DNA of 64,000 nt from Arcticibacterium luteifluviistationis (GTDB lineage Bacteria; Bacteroidota; Bacteroidia; Cytophagales; Spirosomataceae): NCBI RefSeq assembly GCF_003258705.1, contig NZ_CP029480.1, positions 4,216,001-4,280,000 on the forward strand, read 5' to 3'. The first letter of the stretch is position 1; every line of letters begins with the position of its first letter. Made by a program: the position numbers and the translations under genes. The notes under the pieces are model-generated. The model saw nothing but the letters and a program-made list of their open reading frames with translations, was not told the origin of the DNA and did no database searches. Shown here in pieces: positions 55,945 to 64,000 of the stretch.

Positions 55945-57062
55945 AAAGAAAGATAGGAATAACAGGAGAGTCGGGTTTTGTAGGGCAGCATTTGGTAAGG
56001 AACCTTGAACTAGATGAAGATAATTTTGAGATAGTACCTTTCCGTAAAGAATACTTTGAAAATTTACCGAACCTACAGGAATGGGTGAAAAAGTGCGATG
56101 TAATTGTTCATTTTGCTGCGTTAAACAGACATGAAGATCCGAATGTAATTTATAACGAAAATATACGGTTGGTTCAAGTACTTATTCAGGCCTTGGAAAA
56201 GTCAAATTCTCGTGCTCATGTAATATTCTCTTCCTCTACTCAAGAAAATGAGGATAACGCATACGGTAAGTCAAAAAAGGAAGGTAGAAAGCTATTCGAA
56301 AAGTGGGCTCAGAGGGAGAATACAATAGTTAACGGTATCGTTGTTCCGAATGTCTTTGGACCTTTTGGGAGACCTTTTTATAATTCATTTATTGCCACAT
56401 TTTGTCATCAATTGGTCAATGCTCAAGTTCCTGTGGTGAATGTAGATAGTGAAGTAAAGCTTATTTATGTTCAGGAGTTAATTGAAGAAATTTTACAAAT
56501 CATAAGAAAACCGCAGACAGTAGGCTTATTAGAAATTAAGCACACATCAGAAGTTAAAGTTTCTAAAGTATTAGATTTACTTATTGGCTTTAAGGTACTT
56601 TATCTTTTAAATGGCGAAGTGCCAACTTTGATTACGGCTTTTGAAACAGATTTGTTTAATACATTCCGTTCGTTTATTGATCATAAAAAGCATTTTCCTG
56701 TTAAATTAAAAAAGAATATAGATGCTCGAGGTGCTTTTGTTGAGATCATAAGATTAGGTATTGGAGGTCAGGTTTCATTTTCAACCACTGTTCCTGGAGT
56801 TACTCGTGGAAACCACTTTCATACGCGTAAAATTGAGCGTTTCACGGTAATTAGGGGTAGAGCATTAATTCAATTAAGAAACGTTAAGGAAAAAGAAGTT
56901 TTAAACTTCTATTTAGACGGTGATGAACCAGCTTATGTAGATATGCCTATTTGGTATACGCATAATATTAAAAACATTGGAGAAGAGGAACTGTTGACTA
57001 TCTTTTGGATCAATGAACCCTATGACCCAGGAAATTCAGACACTTATTTTGTTGAAGTATGA
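55941..57062 (+). CDS. capF: UDP-2-acetamido-2,6-dideoxy-hexos-4-ulose epimerase/reductase (CapF/FnlB)
   Basis: A 373-residue two-domain enzyme with a GTG start in a GTGA overlap. The N-terminal reductase domain has KIGITGESGFVGQHLV and Y-x3-K in NAYGKSKKEG; the C-terminal cupin (about residues 245-370) has the metal-binding RGNHFHTRKIERFTVIRG. CapF epimerises at C3 and then reduces C4 of the CapE product, giving UDP-N-acetyl-L-talosamine-type sugar for CapG. Confidence 0.93.
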   Translation: MKRKIGITGESGFVGQHLVRNLELDEDNFEIVPFRKEYFENLPNLQEWVKKCDVIVHFAALNRHEDPNVIYNENIRLVQVLIQALEKSNSRAHVIFSSSTQENEDNAYGKSKKEGRKLFEKWAQRENTIVNGIVVPNVFGPFGRPFYNSFIATFCHQLVNAQVPVVNVDSEVKLIYVQELIEEILQIIRKPQTVGLLEIKHTSEVKVSKVLDLLIGFKVLYLLNGEVPTLITAFETDLFNTFRSFIDHKKHFPVKLKKNIDARGAFVEIIRLGIGGQVSFSTTVPGVTRGNHFHTRKIERFTVIRGRALIQLRNVKEKEVLNFYLDGDEPAYVDMPIWYTHNIKNIGEEELLTIFWINEPYDPGNSDTYFVEV

Positions 57063-58192
57063 AAAAAATAAAAGTAATGACGGTTGTCGGTACCCGTCCC
57101 GAAATAATTCGACTTTCGAGAGTTTTGTCCGCATTAGATGATTCAGCGGCAATAGAGCATATTATAGTCCATACCGGTCAAAATTATGATTATGAATTGA
57201 ATCAGATTTTTTTTGAAGACTTAAAGCTTAGAAAGCCAAACTATTTCCTCGAAGCAGCAGGTACTACCGCCACAGAAACCATTGGTAATATTTTAATAAA
57301 GATTGACCCTTTGTTAGCAGAAATTAAACCTGATGCTTTTATGGTTTTAGGAGATACTAATTCTTGTTTATGTGCCATTCCCGCAAAAAAACGTCATATC
57401 CCAATTTTTCATATGGAAGCGGGCAATAGGTGTTTTGACCAGAGGGTGCCAGAAGAGACTAACCGGAAGATAGTGGATCATATATCTGACATTAACCTTA
57501 CTTACAGTGATATTGCAAGAGAGTATCTCTTGAGAGAAGGACTTGGTGCAGATCGTATTATTAAGACTGGGTCACCTATGTACGAAGTACTAAACCACTA
57601 TCTGCCAGAGATTAAGAAGTCTAAAGTTCTCGCGAAGCTCAATCTAAAGAAAGGAGAATATTTTGTTGTTTCTGCTCATAGAGAAGAGAATATAAATTCT
57701 GAGAAAAACTTTCAGGGATTAATGAATAGTTTAAATGCCATTGCTGAAAAGTATCAATATCCAATCATTGTCTCTACGCATCCTAGAACAAGAAATATGA
57801 TTGAGAAACTCCAGATAACTGTTAGGTCAGAGGTGCAGTTTTTAAAGCCATTAGGCTTTCATGATTATAATGCTCTGCAGCAAAATTCTTATGCTGTTTT
57901 GTCCGATTCAGGGACGATTTCTGAGGAGTCGAGTATTTTGAACTTTAGGGCTCTTAATATCCGTGAAGCTCATGAGAGGCCTGAAGCTATGGAAGAGGCT
58001 TCTGTGATGATGGTGGGCTTGTCTACGGAGAGGATTTTGCAAGCTCTGGTTCATTTAAAACATCAAAAGACGGGCTCTGTTAGGAGTCTAACGTTAGTTT
58101 CTGATTATGCTAAATTTAATGTTTCAGAGAAGGTTGTACGAATAATAATTTCGTATACGGATTATATTAAAAGAGTGGTTTGGAGTGAATAA
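57059..58192 (+). CDS. capG: UDP-N-acetyl-L-fucosamine synthase (CapG/FnlC, WecB-like 2-epimerase)
   Basis: A 377-residue UDP-GlcNAc 2-epimerase-family enzyme (GTRPEIIRLSRVLSALDD, HTGQNYDYELNQIFFEDL, MEAGNRCFDQRVPEETNRKI, SAHREENI). Its place right after capE and capF, with an ATGA overlap, supports the 2-epimerisation that makes UDP-L-FucNAc rather than UDP-ManNAc. Confidence 0.9.
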   Translation: MKKIKVMTVVGTRPEIIRLSRVLSALDDSAAIEHIIVHTGQNYDYELNQIFFEDLKLRKPNYFLEAAGTTATETIGNILIKIDPLLAEIKPDAFMVLGDTNSCLCAIPAKKRHIPIFHMEAGNRCFDQRVPEETNRKIVDHISDINLTYSDIAREYLLREGLGADRIIKTGSPMYEVLNHYLPEIKKSKVLAKLNLKKGEYFVVSAHREENINSEKNFQGLMNSLNAIAEKYQYPIIVSTHPRTRNMIEKLQITVRSEVQFLKPLGFHDYNALQQNSYAVLSDSGTISEESSILNFRALNIREAHERPEAMEEASVMMVGLSTERILQALVHLKHQKTGSVRSLTLVSDYAKFNVSEKVVRIIISYTDYIKRVVWSE

Positions 58193-58203
58193 AAAATGAC
58201 CAA

Positions 58204-59379
58204 ATGCAAAAAAAAATAAAGGGCACAATTTTATATATAGGTGGATTTGAACTTCCGGATAAAAACGCAGCAGCACATAGGGTTATAGCGAATGCTAAAG
58301 CTTTCGAAAAGTTAGGGTTTGAAGTCGTTTTAATTGGTGTTGATAAATCACTTAAATCTTCAAGCACGCTTTTAGATACTAAAAGAGTATTTGAAGGATT
58401 TGTTTCCTATTCTATTTCTTACCCTAAAAGCTTTCTTCAATGGCTATCATATCTATCTTCAATCGACTATGTTAAAAATTCACAAAACCTGTCTCCAACA
58501 CATATAATTGCTTACAACTTTCCTGCAATTGGTCTAATTAGGCTTATAACCTATTGTCGTAGAAATGAAATAAAAATAATTGGAGATTGTACTGAATGGT
58601 ACCAAGGAACTGGGAGTTTTGTCCAAAGAACAGTGAAATCAGTCGATGTATATCTTAGGATGAAGGTTTTTAATTTCAGGCTCGATGGATTAATAGTAAT
58701 CAGTAAATATTTGAATGATTTTTACAGCCTAAAGGTGAAAAACATTATAAACATTCCGCCTTTAGTTGACCTAGAACAAAAAAAGTGGCCGAAAGGAGTT
58801 GAAGTTAATAAAAAAGAGGCAATCGAAATAATATATGCGGGATCTCCAGGTGCTGGAAATAAAGATAGGATTGATTGGTTAATAATAAACTTGTCTAAAT
58901 TACTAGGAACCACTAATTGTAAAGTAAGACTGAGTATTATTGGTATAACCCAAGAGGAATACTTAAAAGTCTTTAAAACAAGAAGGAATATAGAAAACTT
59001 CGTTAAATTTTATGGAAAAATGGAACATAAAGAGGTGTTGAAAAAAGTGAATCAAGCACACTTTTGCCTTTTTCTTAGAGAACAAAATCGTTCTAACAAT
59101 GCCGGGTTTCCAACAAAACTTGCCGAGGCTATTTCTTGTGGAACACCAGTATTAGCTAATTCAACAAGTAATATTTCTCAATTCATCCAGGAGGGAAAGA
59201 CGGGTTTCATTCTTGATGTTTCTTCCTATGAAAGTTTTGCAACCTCCATCATGAAGGCTTTCTCTTTAACATTTGAAGAAATTGAAAAAATAAAGAATCA
59301 TTGCCTCGAATCAAGAATGTTTCACTTCGGAGAATATTTAGATGAGTTTAATTCCTTTTTTAATAGCGTTTCAAAATAG
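58204..59379 (+). CDS. Glycosyltransferase, GT4-like
   Basis: A 391-residue GT-B fold enzyme. The C-terminal nucleotide-sugar domain includes EIIYAGSPGAGNKDRIDWL and GFPTKLAEAISCGTPVLAN, the E-x7-E-type donor-binding region of family GT4. Donor and acceptor are unknown. Third sugar-adding candidate of the polysaccharide locus. Confidence 0.83.
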   Translation: MQKKIKGTILYIGGFELPDKNAAAHRVIANAKAFEKLGFEVVLIGVDKSLKSSSTLLDTKRVFEGFVSYSISYPKSFLQWLSYLSSIDYVKNSQNLSPTHIIAYNFPAIGLIRLITYCRRNEIKIIGDCTEWYQGTGSFVQRTVKSVDVYLRMKVFNFRLDGLIVISKYLNDFYSLKVKNIINIPPLVDLEQKKWPKGVEVNKKEAIEIIYAGSPGAGNKDRIDWLIINLSKLLGTTNCKVRLSIIGITQEEYLKVFKTRRNIENFVKFYGKMEHKEVLKKVNQAHFCLFLREQNRSNNAGFPTKLAEAISCGTPVLANSTSNISQFIQEGKTGFILDVSSYESFATSIMKAFSLTFEEIEKIKNHCLESRMFHFGEYLDEFNSFFNSVSK

Positions 59380-59405
59380 AAATATTATATACTAAATCAA
59401 TAGCG

Positions 59406-60425
59406 ATGAAAATCTTAATAACGGGTGCAGCAGGGTTTATTGGGTTTCACTTAACTCAAACCTTATTGGATGAGGGTAATGAAGTTGTAGGGATAGATAA
59501 CTTAAATGATTATTACGACATAGAACTAAAAAGAGATAGGTTAAAAGAATGCGGAATTTTAAAAGAATCGATAATTTATAATTCTCAATTAAAAAGTATA
59601 ACAAAACTGAATTACAGCTTTTATCTATTAGACATTACAGATAAAACGAGCCTATTAAACCTTTTTAGAAATAATTCTTTTGATATAGTTATTAACCTAG
59701 CTGCACAGGCGGGTGTGAGGTTCAGTTTAGAAAATCCATATACGTATGTGGAAAACAATATTGTTGGCTTCTTAAATGTTTTAGAATGTTGCAAGGAATT
59801 CCCGCCAGAAAAATTGTTATACGCGAGCAGCTCAAGTGTTTACGGGAAAAATATCGACCAGCCCTTTTCTACAAAACAAAACGTTGATAGCCCTGTTAGC
59901 ATGTATGCAGTAACAAAAAAAACCAACGAGTTAATGGCTCATGCATACTCAGAGTTGTATAACTTTAATACAATTGGCCTTCGTTTCTTTACTGTTTATG
60001 GTCCATGGGGTAGGCCAGATATGGCTCCGTTTCTTTTTGCAAACGCAATAGTAAGAAATGAAAAGATAAAGGTCTTCAATCATGGAAATATGAAAAGGGA
60101 TTTTACTTATGTAGATGACATAGTTAAAAACATTGCAATTTTAACTACAAAGCCATCTTACCAGAAGTATCAAATACTGAACATTGGAAATAATAAACCC
60201 GTACAATTACTATATTTTATCGAATGTCTTGAAAAATCATTTAAAAAAAATGTTGATAAAGTGTTTATGGAGCTTCAGCCAGGAGATTTAAAGGACACTT
60301 GGGCTGAAATAAATGATTTGATTGAAATTACGGGTTATACACCTGAAACTAACATTGAAGATGGCGTTCAGCATTTTGCAGATTGGTTTCAGGATTATTA
60401 CAAAACCAGTTTTGAAGAAGTATAG
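59406..60425 (+). CDS. NAD-dependent epimerase, UDP-glucuronate 4-epimerase-like
   Basis: A 339-residue extended SDR with ITGAAGFIGFHL, DNLNDYYDIELKRDRL, catalytic SSSSVYG and Y-x3-K (MYAVTKKTNEL), and FFTVYGPWGRPDMAPFLF. These last stretches are typical of UDP-GlcA 4-epimerases (LspL type), which make UDP-galacturonate. With the UDP-HexNAc dehydrogenase of the locus, it might instead act on UDP-GlcNAcA. Confidence 0.83.
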   Translation: MKILITGAAGFIGFHLTQTLLDEGNEVVGIDNLNDYYDIELKRDRLKECGILKESIIYNSQLKSITKLNYSFYLLDITDKTSLLNLFRNNSFDIVINLAAQAGVRFSLENPYTYVENNIVGFLNVLECCKEFPPEKLLYASSSSVYGKNIDQPFSTKQNVDSPVSMYAVTKKTNELMAHAYSELYNFNTIGLRFFTVYGPWGRPDMAPFLFANAIVRNEKIKVFNHGNMKRDFTYVDDIVKNIAILTTKPSYQKYQILNIGNNKPVQLLYFIECLEKSFKKNVDKVFMELQPGDLKDTWAEINDLIEITGYTPETNIEDGVQHFADWFQDYYKTSFEEV

Positions 60426-60427
60426 AA

Positions 60428-61558
60428 ATGAATAGATTGTTGATTGTAGTAAATGTCGACTGGTTTTTTTTGTCACATAGATTAGGGATTGCAAAAAAGG
60501 CAAAAGCGGCAGGTTTTGACGTTTTTATTGCTTGTGAAGACACAGGAAGAGCTCAAGAAATAGAAAAGAATGGCTTAAAATTTATGCCTCTTAACTTTTC
60601 AAGATCAGGGACCCATTTATGGGAAGAGCTGGGTGTTTTAAGGCAGATGTACAATTTGTATAGAGAAGTTAAGCCGGATATTGTTCACCATGTAACATTA
60701 AAACCTGTAATCTATGGTTCTATGGTTGCAAAAGGTCTTAAAGTTAAAGGTGTTGTGAATGCTATTGCTGGTTTGGGATATAACTTTACTGGGCAGAGGA
60801 GGGGCTTGCTTTTTTATATCCTTACGAACCTTATGCGTTTCGGAATGAATAGAGAAAACCTAGCCGTCATATTTCAAAATAAAAGGGATTTTAATGAATT
60901 GAATGAATTGAATATTATAAAGTCCAAAAACCTAGTATTCTTTACTAAGGGCTCTGGGGTTAATCTAGAAAAGTTTTCTTTTTCTCTTCAACCAGAACAC
61001 TCTATAATTAATATTCTTTTCCCAACAAGAATGCTATGGGATAAGGGAGTGCAAGAATTGCATGATGCTAGTATGATTTTGAAAGAAGAGTACTATGGAG
61101 AAATAAAGTTTACCTTGGCTGGTTTAGCAGATGATGGCAATAAAGTGGGTGTCCCGGCAGAGTTCTTAGAAAAATGGAGTGATGGCCTGTATGTGGAATG
61201 GGTTGGATATACGCAAAATATGTTGGAGCTTTATGCAAATTCAAATATAGTAGTACTTCCCTCTTATTACAGAGAAGGGATGCCTAAGTCTCTTCTTGAA
61301 GCATGCTCCGTAGGAAGACCCATAATTACCACAAACTCTGTGGGGTGTGAAGAGTGTGTTGATGATGGAGTAAATGGTTATAAAATTCCTCCTAGAGATT
61401 CACGGTCTCTAGCAAACGCTTTAAAAAGGCTAATTGATGATAGAAGTATGAGGAATGAAATGGGAGTACAATCTCGGAAAAAGGCAGAAATGGAGTTTAG
61501 TGAACAAACGGTTATTGATAAGCACATGGAGATTTATGGAAAGCTTATTGATAAATAA
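60428..61558 (+). CDS. Glycosyltransferase family 4 (PglA-like)
   Basis: A 376-residue GT-B enzyme with VHHVTLKPVIYGSMVAKGL, VNAIAGLGYNFTG and the donor-site segment REGMPKSLLEACSVGRPIIT, as in PglA/WbpX-like transferases that add HexNAc residues to lipid-linked intermediates. It starts 2 bases after the epimerase stop. Confidence 0.87.
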   Translation: MNRLLIVVNVDWFFLSHRLGIAKKAKAAGFDVFIACEDTGRAQEIEKNGLKFMPLNFSRSGTHLWEELGVLRQMYNLYREVKPDIVHHVTLKPVIYGSMVAKGLKVKGVVNAIAGLGYNFTGQRRGLLFYILTNLMRFGMNRENLAVIFQNKRDFNELNELNIIKSKNLVFFTKGSGVNLEKFSFSLQPEHSIINILFPTRMLWDKGVQELHDASMILKEEYYGEIKFTLAGLADDGNKVGVPAEFLEKWSDGLYVEWVGYTQNMLELYANSNIVVLPSYYREGMPKSLLEACSVGRPIITTNSVGCEECVDDGVNGYKIPPRDSRSLANALKRLIDDRSMRNEMGVQSRKKAEMEFSEQTVIDKHMEIYGKLIDK

Positions 61559-61608
61559 AATTACTAGATTTGGGATAAAAAAGAATAAGAAAAACATGTT
61601 TTACTAAT

Positions 61609-62601
61609 ATGCAATTAAAAAAAACCACGAACGATTCAACTGACCAAAACGAGCTTGACATTTTACCGACAGTAATAAGTGATAAATTTATCTGTCCTGT
61701 TTGTAACGCTAAGCTTTTTTTGGCAGATACTCATGTTTCATGTGTAAACGATCTGTGTAAAACACTTTTTCCCGTAATAAATGGAATACCCATTTTAATA
61801 AATGAAAGAGATAGTATTTTTAATATTAAAGATTTTACAATTGACCGAAAGGACTCTGGAACACCTAGAGTAAATGGTTTTTTGAAGTTTTTAAAAGGGA
61901 ACTTTCCAACATTAAGTAATAATTTAAGCTCAAAAAAGAACTTTGAAAAGTTAGAAGAACTATTATCCGTCAAAACGAACCCTAAAGTTTTAATTGTAGG
62001 AGGGGCAACAATCACTACAGATACTGAGCTAATATTCAATGAGAAGAATATTATTGTTGAGTCAGATATCTATTTTGGGCCAAGGACTAAAATAATATTT
62101 GATGCACATGATATACCCTTTGAAGACGAGTCTTTCGATTTGATAATATTTCAAGCAGTGCTTGAGCATGTTGCAGATCCTTATAAATGTGTAGAAGAGG
62201 CTCATCGTGTTTTAAAAAATGATGGAGTTATTTTTGCGGCAACACCGTTTATGCAACAGGTCCATATGAGAGCATTTGATTTTACGAGATTCACACATTT
62301 GGGACATAGAAGATTATTTCGGAAGTTCGAAGAAATTGATTCTGGTGTTTCTGCTGGAACCGGAGTGGCATTGGGATGGTCAATTAAGTATTTTCTCTAT
62401 TCTTTGTCTGATCAAAAGTTCATAAGACTCTTTTTTAAAATTGCATCTTCGCTCTTACTCTTTTGGTTAAAATATATAGACCTTATTATAAAGAATAATA
62501 TGGGTTCATATGATGCAGCATCGGCTTTCTATTTTGTAGGAAGAAAAAGTAAAGAAGTTCTTAGTGACAAGGAACTGGTTAAATTGTATAAGGGCTTCTA
62601 A
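61609..62601 (+). CDS. SAM-dependent methyltransferase with N-terminal zinc ribbon
   Basis: A 330-residue protein. Residues about 25-60 form a Trm112-like ribbon with two Cys pairs (CPVCNAKL and CVNDLC) leading into FPVINGIPILINE. A class I methyltransferase domain follows with VLIVGG, an acidic residue in VESDIYFG, and FQAVLEHVADPYKCVEEAHRVLKN. It may methylate a sugar of the surface polymer; the substrate is not clear. Last gene of the locus on this strand before a 115-base gap. Confidence 0.8.
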   Translation: MQLKKTTNDSTDQNELDILPTVISDKFICPVCNAKLFLADTHVSCVNDLCKTLFPVINGIPILINERDSIFNIKDFTIDRKDSGTPRVNGFLKFLKGNFPTLSNNLSSKKNFEKLEELLSVKTNPKVLIVGGATITTDTELIFNEKNIIVESDIYFGPRTKIIFDAHDIPFEDESFDLIIFQAVLEHVADPYKCVEEAHRVLKNDGVIFAATPFMQQVHMRAFDFTRFTHLGHRRLFRKFEEIDSGVSAGTGVALGWSIKYFLYSLSDQKFIRLFFKIASSLLLFWLKYIDLIIKNNMGSYDAASAFYFVGRKSKEVLSDKELVKLYKGF

Positions 62602-62716
62602 ATAGTTTTTTTAGTCCAGAATCATCTACCATTTAATAAAAAAGTAAAACCATGTTTTTTTTCTAAAGAAATTGAGCCTAGTTTTATATTCAAGAAATTT
62701 AAAATTAACTATAGAT

Positions 62717-64000
62717 ATGAAACAAAATTACCAAATACTCGCACTGCTTTGTGCTTCTTTGTCTATTAGTCCTGTTTTCGCACAGGATAATGTGGGAATA
62801 GGAACTACCAACCCAGATAATTCGGCTCTTTTAGATATGCAGTCTGCTGAAAAAGGACTATTGATACCTAGGATGACGGTAGACCAGCGAAATGCAATTA
62901 ATAACCCAGCCGAGGGTTTATTGATTTTTCAAACAAATGAAGAGCCAGGCTTTCAGTTTTTTAATGGCTCACAGTGGTCTCCACTCTCGCCAACAGAAGC
63001 TAAATCAGTGGCTACTGGTGATGTTAATGGTTGGGCTCTTGACGGAAATGCAACAGCATCAGGAACAAAAGCTGCTGCAACGGCAGCTAGTTTTATTGGT
63101 ACACCGGGAGGGATTCCATTAAATTTTAAGATTGGAGGAGTTACAGCGGGTACGATTGCAACAACTAACGATATTTTCCTAGGTTATAATTCAGGTCTTA
63201 ATGGCTCGGGTTCTGGTACGTATAATACAGGTTTAGGGACAAATACGCTTAGTTCATTAACTACAGGTCAGTCCAACACTGCTTTAGGTGGAGCAGCTCT
63301 TAGATATACAACTACGGGTAAGCTGAATTTAGGAATTGGTGGTTTATCTCTATATAAAAACACTAGTGGTTCTAATAATGTTGCGATTGGTCATGGTACA
63401 ATGTATAATAATTTAGTGGGAAATGATAACGTAGCTTTAGGTAAGGATGTTCTATTTAGTTCAACTGGGAATAATAATATAGGTATTGGCTCTAGTTCTT
63501 TTGTCGCTAAAACATCGGGAAATAATAATGTTGGTGTTGGATATCTGGCGGGTGCTTCTAATACTACAGGAAGTTCGAATATCTTCCTTGGTTATGCTGC
63601 TGGACAAAATGAAACCGGGTCTAGTAAGCTATATATATCTAATACAAATACTGCTACGCCGCTTATTTATGGCGACTTTTCTGCTAAGTTTGTGTCAATT
63701 GGGGATGTGGAATCAGGGCTAAAAAGAGAAACAGCAGCGGGTAATGGCTATAAGTTGTTAGTTCAGGGTGGAATTTTAACGGAGAAAGTTAAAGTAGCTT
63801 TAAAGTCTAGTGGAGATTGGGCTGATTATGTTTTCGAGCCATCTTACAATTTGTTGTCTCTTGAGGAGGTTGAGAAATTCACTTTAGAAAATAAGCATTT
63901 ACCTAATGTACCTTCTGCAGACGAAATGGCAGAAAATGGTTTAGAAATAGCGGAGACTTCTAAGATGTTTATGGAGAAGATAGAAGAGTTGACTCTTTAT
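62717..64000 (+). CDS. Secreted repeat protein with YadA-head-like repeats and tail-fibre-type C-terminus (3' end cut off)
   Basis: The frame from ATG 62717 is open to the right edge (428 codons, no stop). Signal peptide at residues about 1-24 (LSISPVFAQ), then VGIGTTNPDNSALLDMQS, a common start of Bacteroidota surface fibres. From residue about 152 to 300 there are nine short repeats of the form N-x-x-[LIV]-G, close to the YadA head/Hep_Hag pattern. The end has DWADYVFEPSYNLLSLEEVE and HLPNVPSADEMAENG, a region often next to S74-type tail-fibre domains. It is probably a surface fibre or adhesin; whether it is a trimer is inferred. Only a short C-terminal part should be missing. Confidence 0.85.
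   Translation, partial: MKQNYQILALLCASLSISPVFAQDNVGIGTTNPDNSALLDMQSAEKGLLIPRMTVDQRNAINNPAEGLLIFQTNEEPGFQFFNGSQWSPLSPTEAKSVATGDVNGWALDGNATASGTKAAATAASFIGTPGGIPLNFKIGGVTAGTIATTNDIFLGYNSGLNGSGSGTYNTGLGTNTLSSLTTGQSNTALGGAALRYTTTGKLNLGIGGLSLYKNTSGSNNVAIGHGTMYNNLVGNDNVALGKDVLFSSTGNNNIGIGSSSFVAKTSGNNNVGVGYLAGASNTTGSSNIFLGYAAGQNETGSSKLYISNTNTATPLIYGDFSAKFVSIGDVESGLKRETAAGNGYKLLVQGGILTEKVKVALKSSGDWADYVFEPSYNLLSLEEVEKFTLENKHLPNVPSADEMAENGLEIAETSKMFMEKIEELTLY
63170..63628 (+). repeat. Nine coding repeats with 51-base period
   Basis: The N/D codons opening the motif N-x-x-[LIV]-G fall at 63170, 63224, 63275, 63326, 63377, 63428, 63476, 63527 and 63578. The steps are 54, 51, 51, 51, 51, 48, 51 and 51 bases, so about 17 residues per repeat. 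The repeats are conserved in protein but diverged in DNA. Confidence 0.85.

Noticed and set aside
63170-63628. Possible CRISPR array or tandem DNA repeat
   Set aside because: The 51-base period is in protein motif positions; the DNA between copies is diverged and coding.
62937-63722. Short plus-strand ORFs at 62937-63122 and 63486-63722
   Set aside because: They are in other frames inside the long repeat-protein gene (62717 onward), which has a signal peptide and repeats.

Overview
The window reads as chromosome of a low-GC member of the Bacteroidota, most likely order Cytophagales. This is an inference from several signs: promoters of the Bacteroidota form (TTG, about 20 bases, TAnnTTTG), weak use of Shine-Dalgarno sites, a type IX secretion (type B) sorting domain, an rplM-rpsI-rpsB-tsf operon, an atpD-atpC pair apart from the other ATP synthase genes, a eukaryote-like GT3 glycogen synthase, and a RprX/RprY-like two-component pair. 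I see no transposase, integrase, CRISPR array or rRNA.

Layout. 1-4.8 kb: the 3' part of a TPR/LuxR-type regulator, then a two-gene polysaccharide-degrading unit (heparan-N-sulfatase-like lipoprotein plus a GH110-like beta-helix glycosidase). 5-7 kb: a solitary tRNA-Val(UAC) with its own promoter and terminator, then uxaB. 7-15 kb: a sensor kinase/response regulator pair, mreBCD, a serine beta-lactamase-fold lipoprotein coupled to mreD, and a PAP2/haloperoxidase-like lipoprotein. 15-17.4 kb: Hsp20 and a DegP-type protease. 17.4-22.3 kb (minus strand): tsf, rpsB, rpsI, rplM, mraY and yraN. 22.4-29.6 kb: lipB, a dipeptide epimerase, a MoeB/ThiF-rhodanese protein, ruvX and ndk, nrnA with two FKBP lipoproteins, and a DksA-like protein. 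29.6-36.3 kb: a GT-C membrane mannosyltransferase-like protein, atpDC, a bacterial GH3 protein, an omega-amidase-type nitrilase, def and a GNAT. 36.4-46 kb: a large PKD/T9SS surface protein, ruvB, GT3 glycogen synthase, plsY, an M20 peptidase, murQ and a VWA (BatA-like) membrane protein.

46-62.6 kb is a surface polysaccharide (capsule or O-antigen) locus on the plus strand. It holds a TviB-like UDP-GlcNAc dehydrogenase, a Wza-like SLBB exporter, Wzz, an EpsG/Wzy polymerase, a GT8, a Wzx flippase, CapE, a small cupin, CapF and CapG (the UDP-L-FucNAc pathway), two GT4 enzymes, a UDP-GlcA 4-epimerase-like enzyme and a zinc-ribbon methyltransferase. These genes predict a Wzy-dependent polymer with acidic (uronate) sugars and N-acetyl-L-fucosamine. 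No initiating phosphoglycosyltransferase and no tyrosine kinase domain is present in the window.

The window ends inside a secreted protein (62717 onward) built of nine YadA-head-like repeats with a nearly exact 51-base period, followed by a tail-fibre/S74-associated C-terminal region. The most interesting leads are this repeat protein, the beta-lactamase-fold gene coupled to mreD, the extra cupin inside the CapEFG pathway, the inverted-repeat-bounded gap in the capsule locus, and the long charged tail on ribosomal protein S2.
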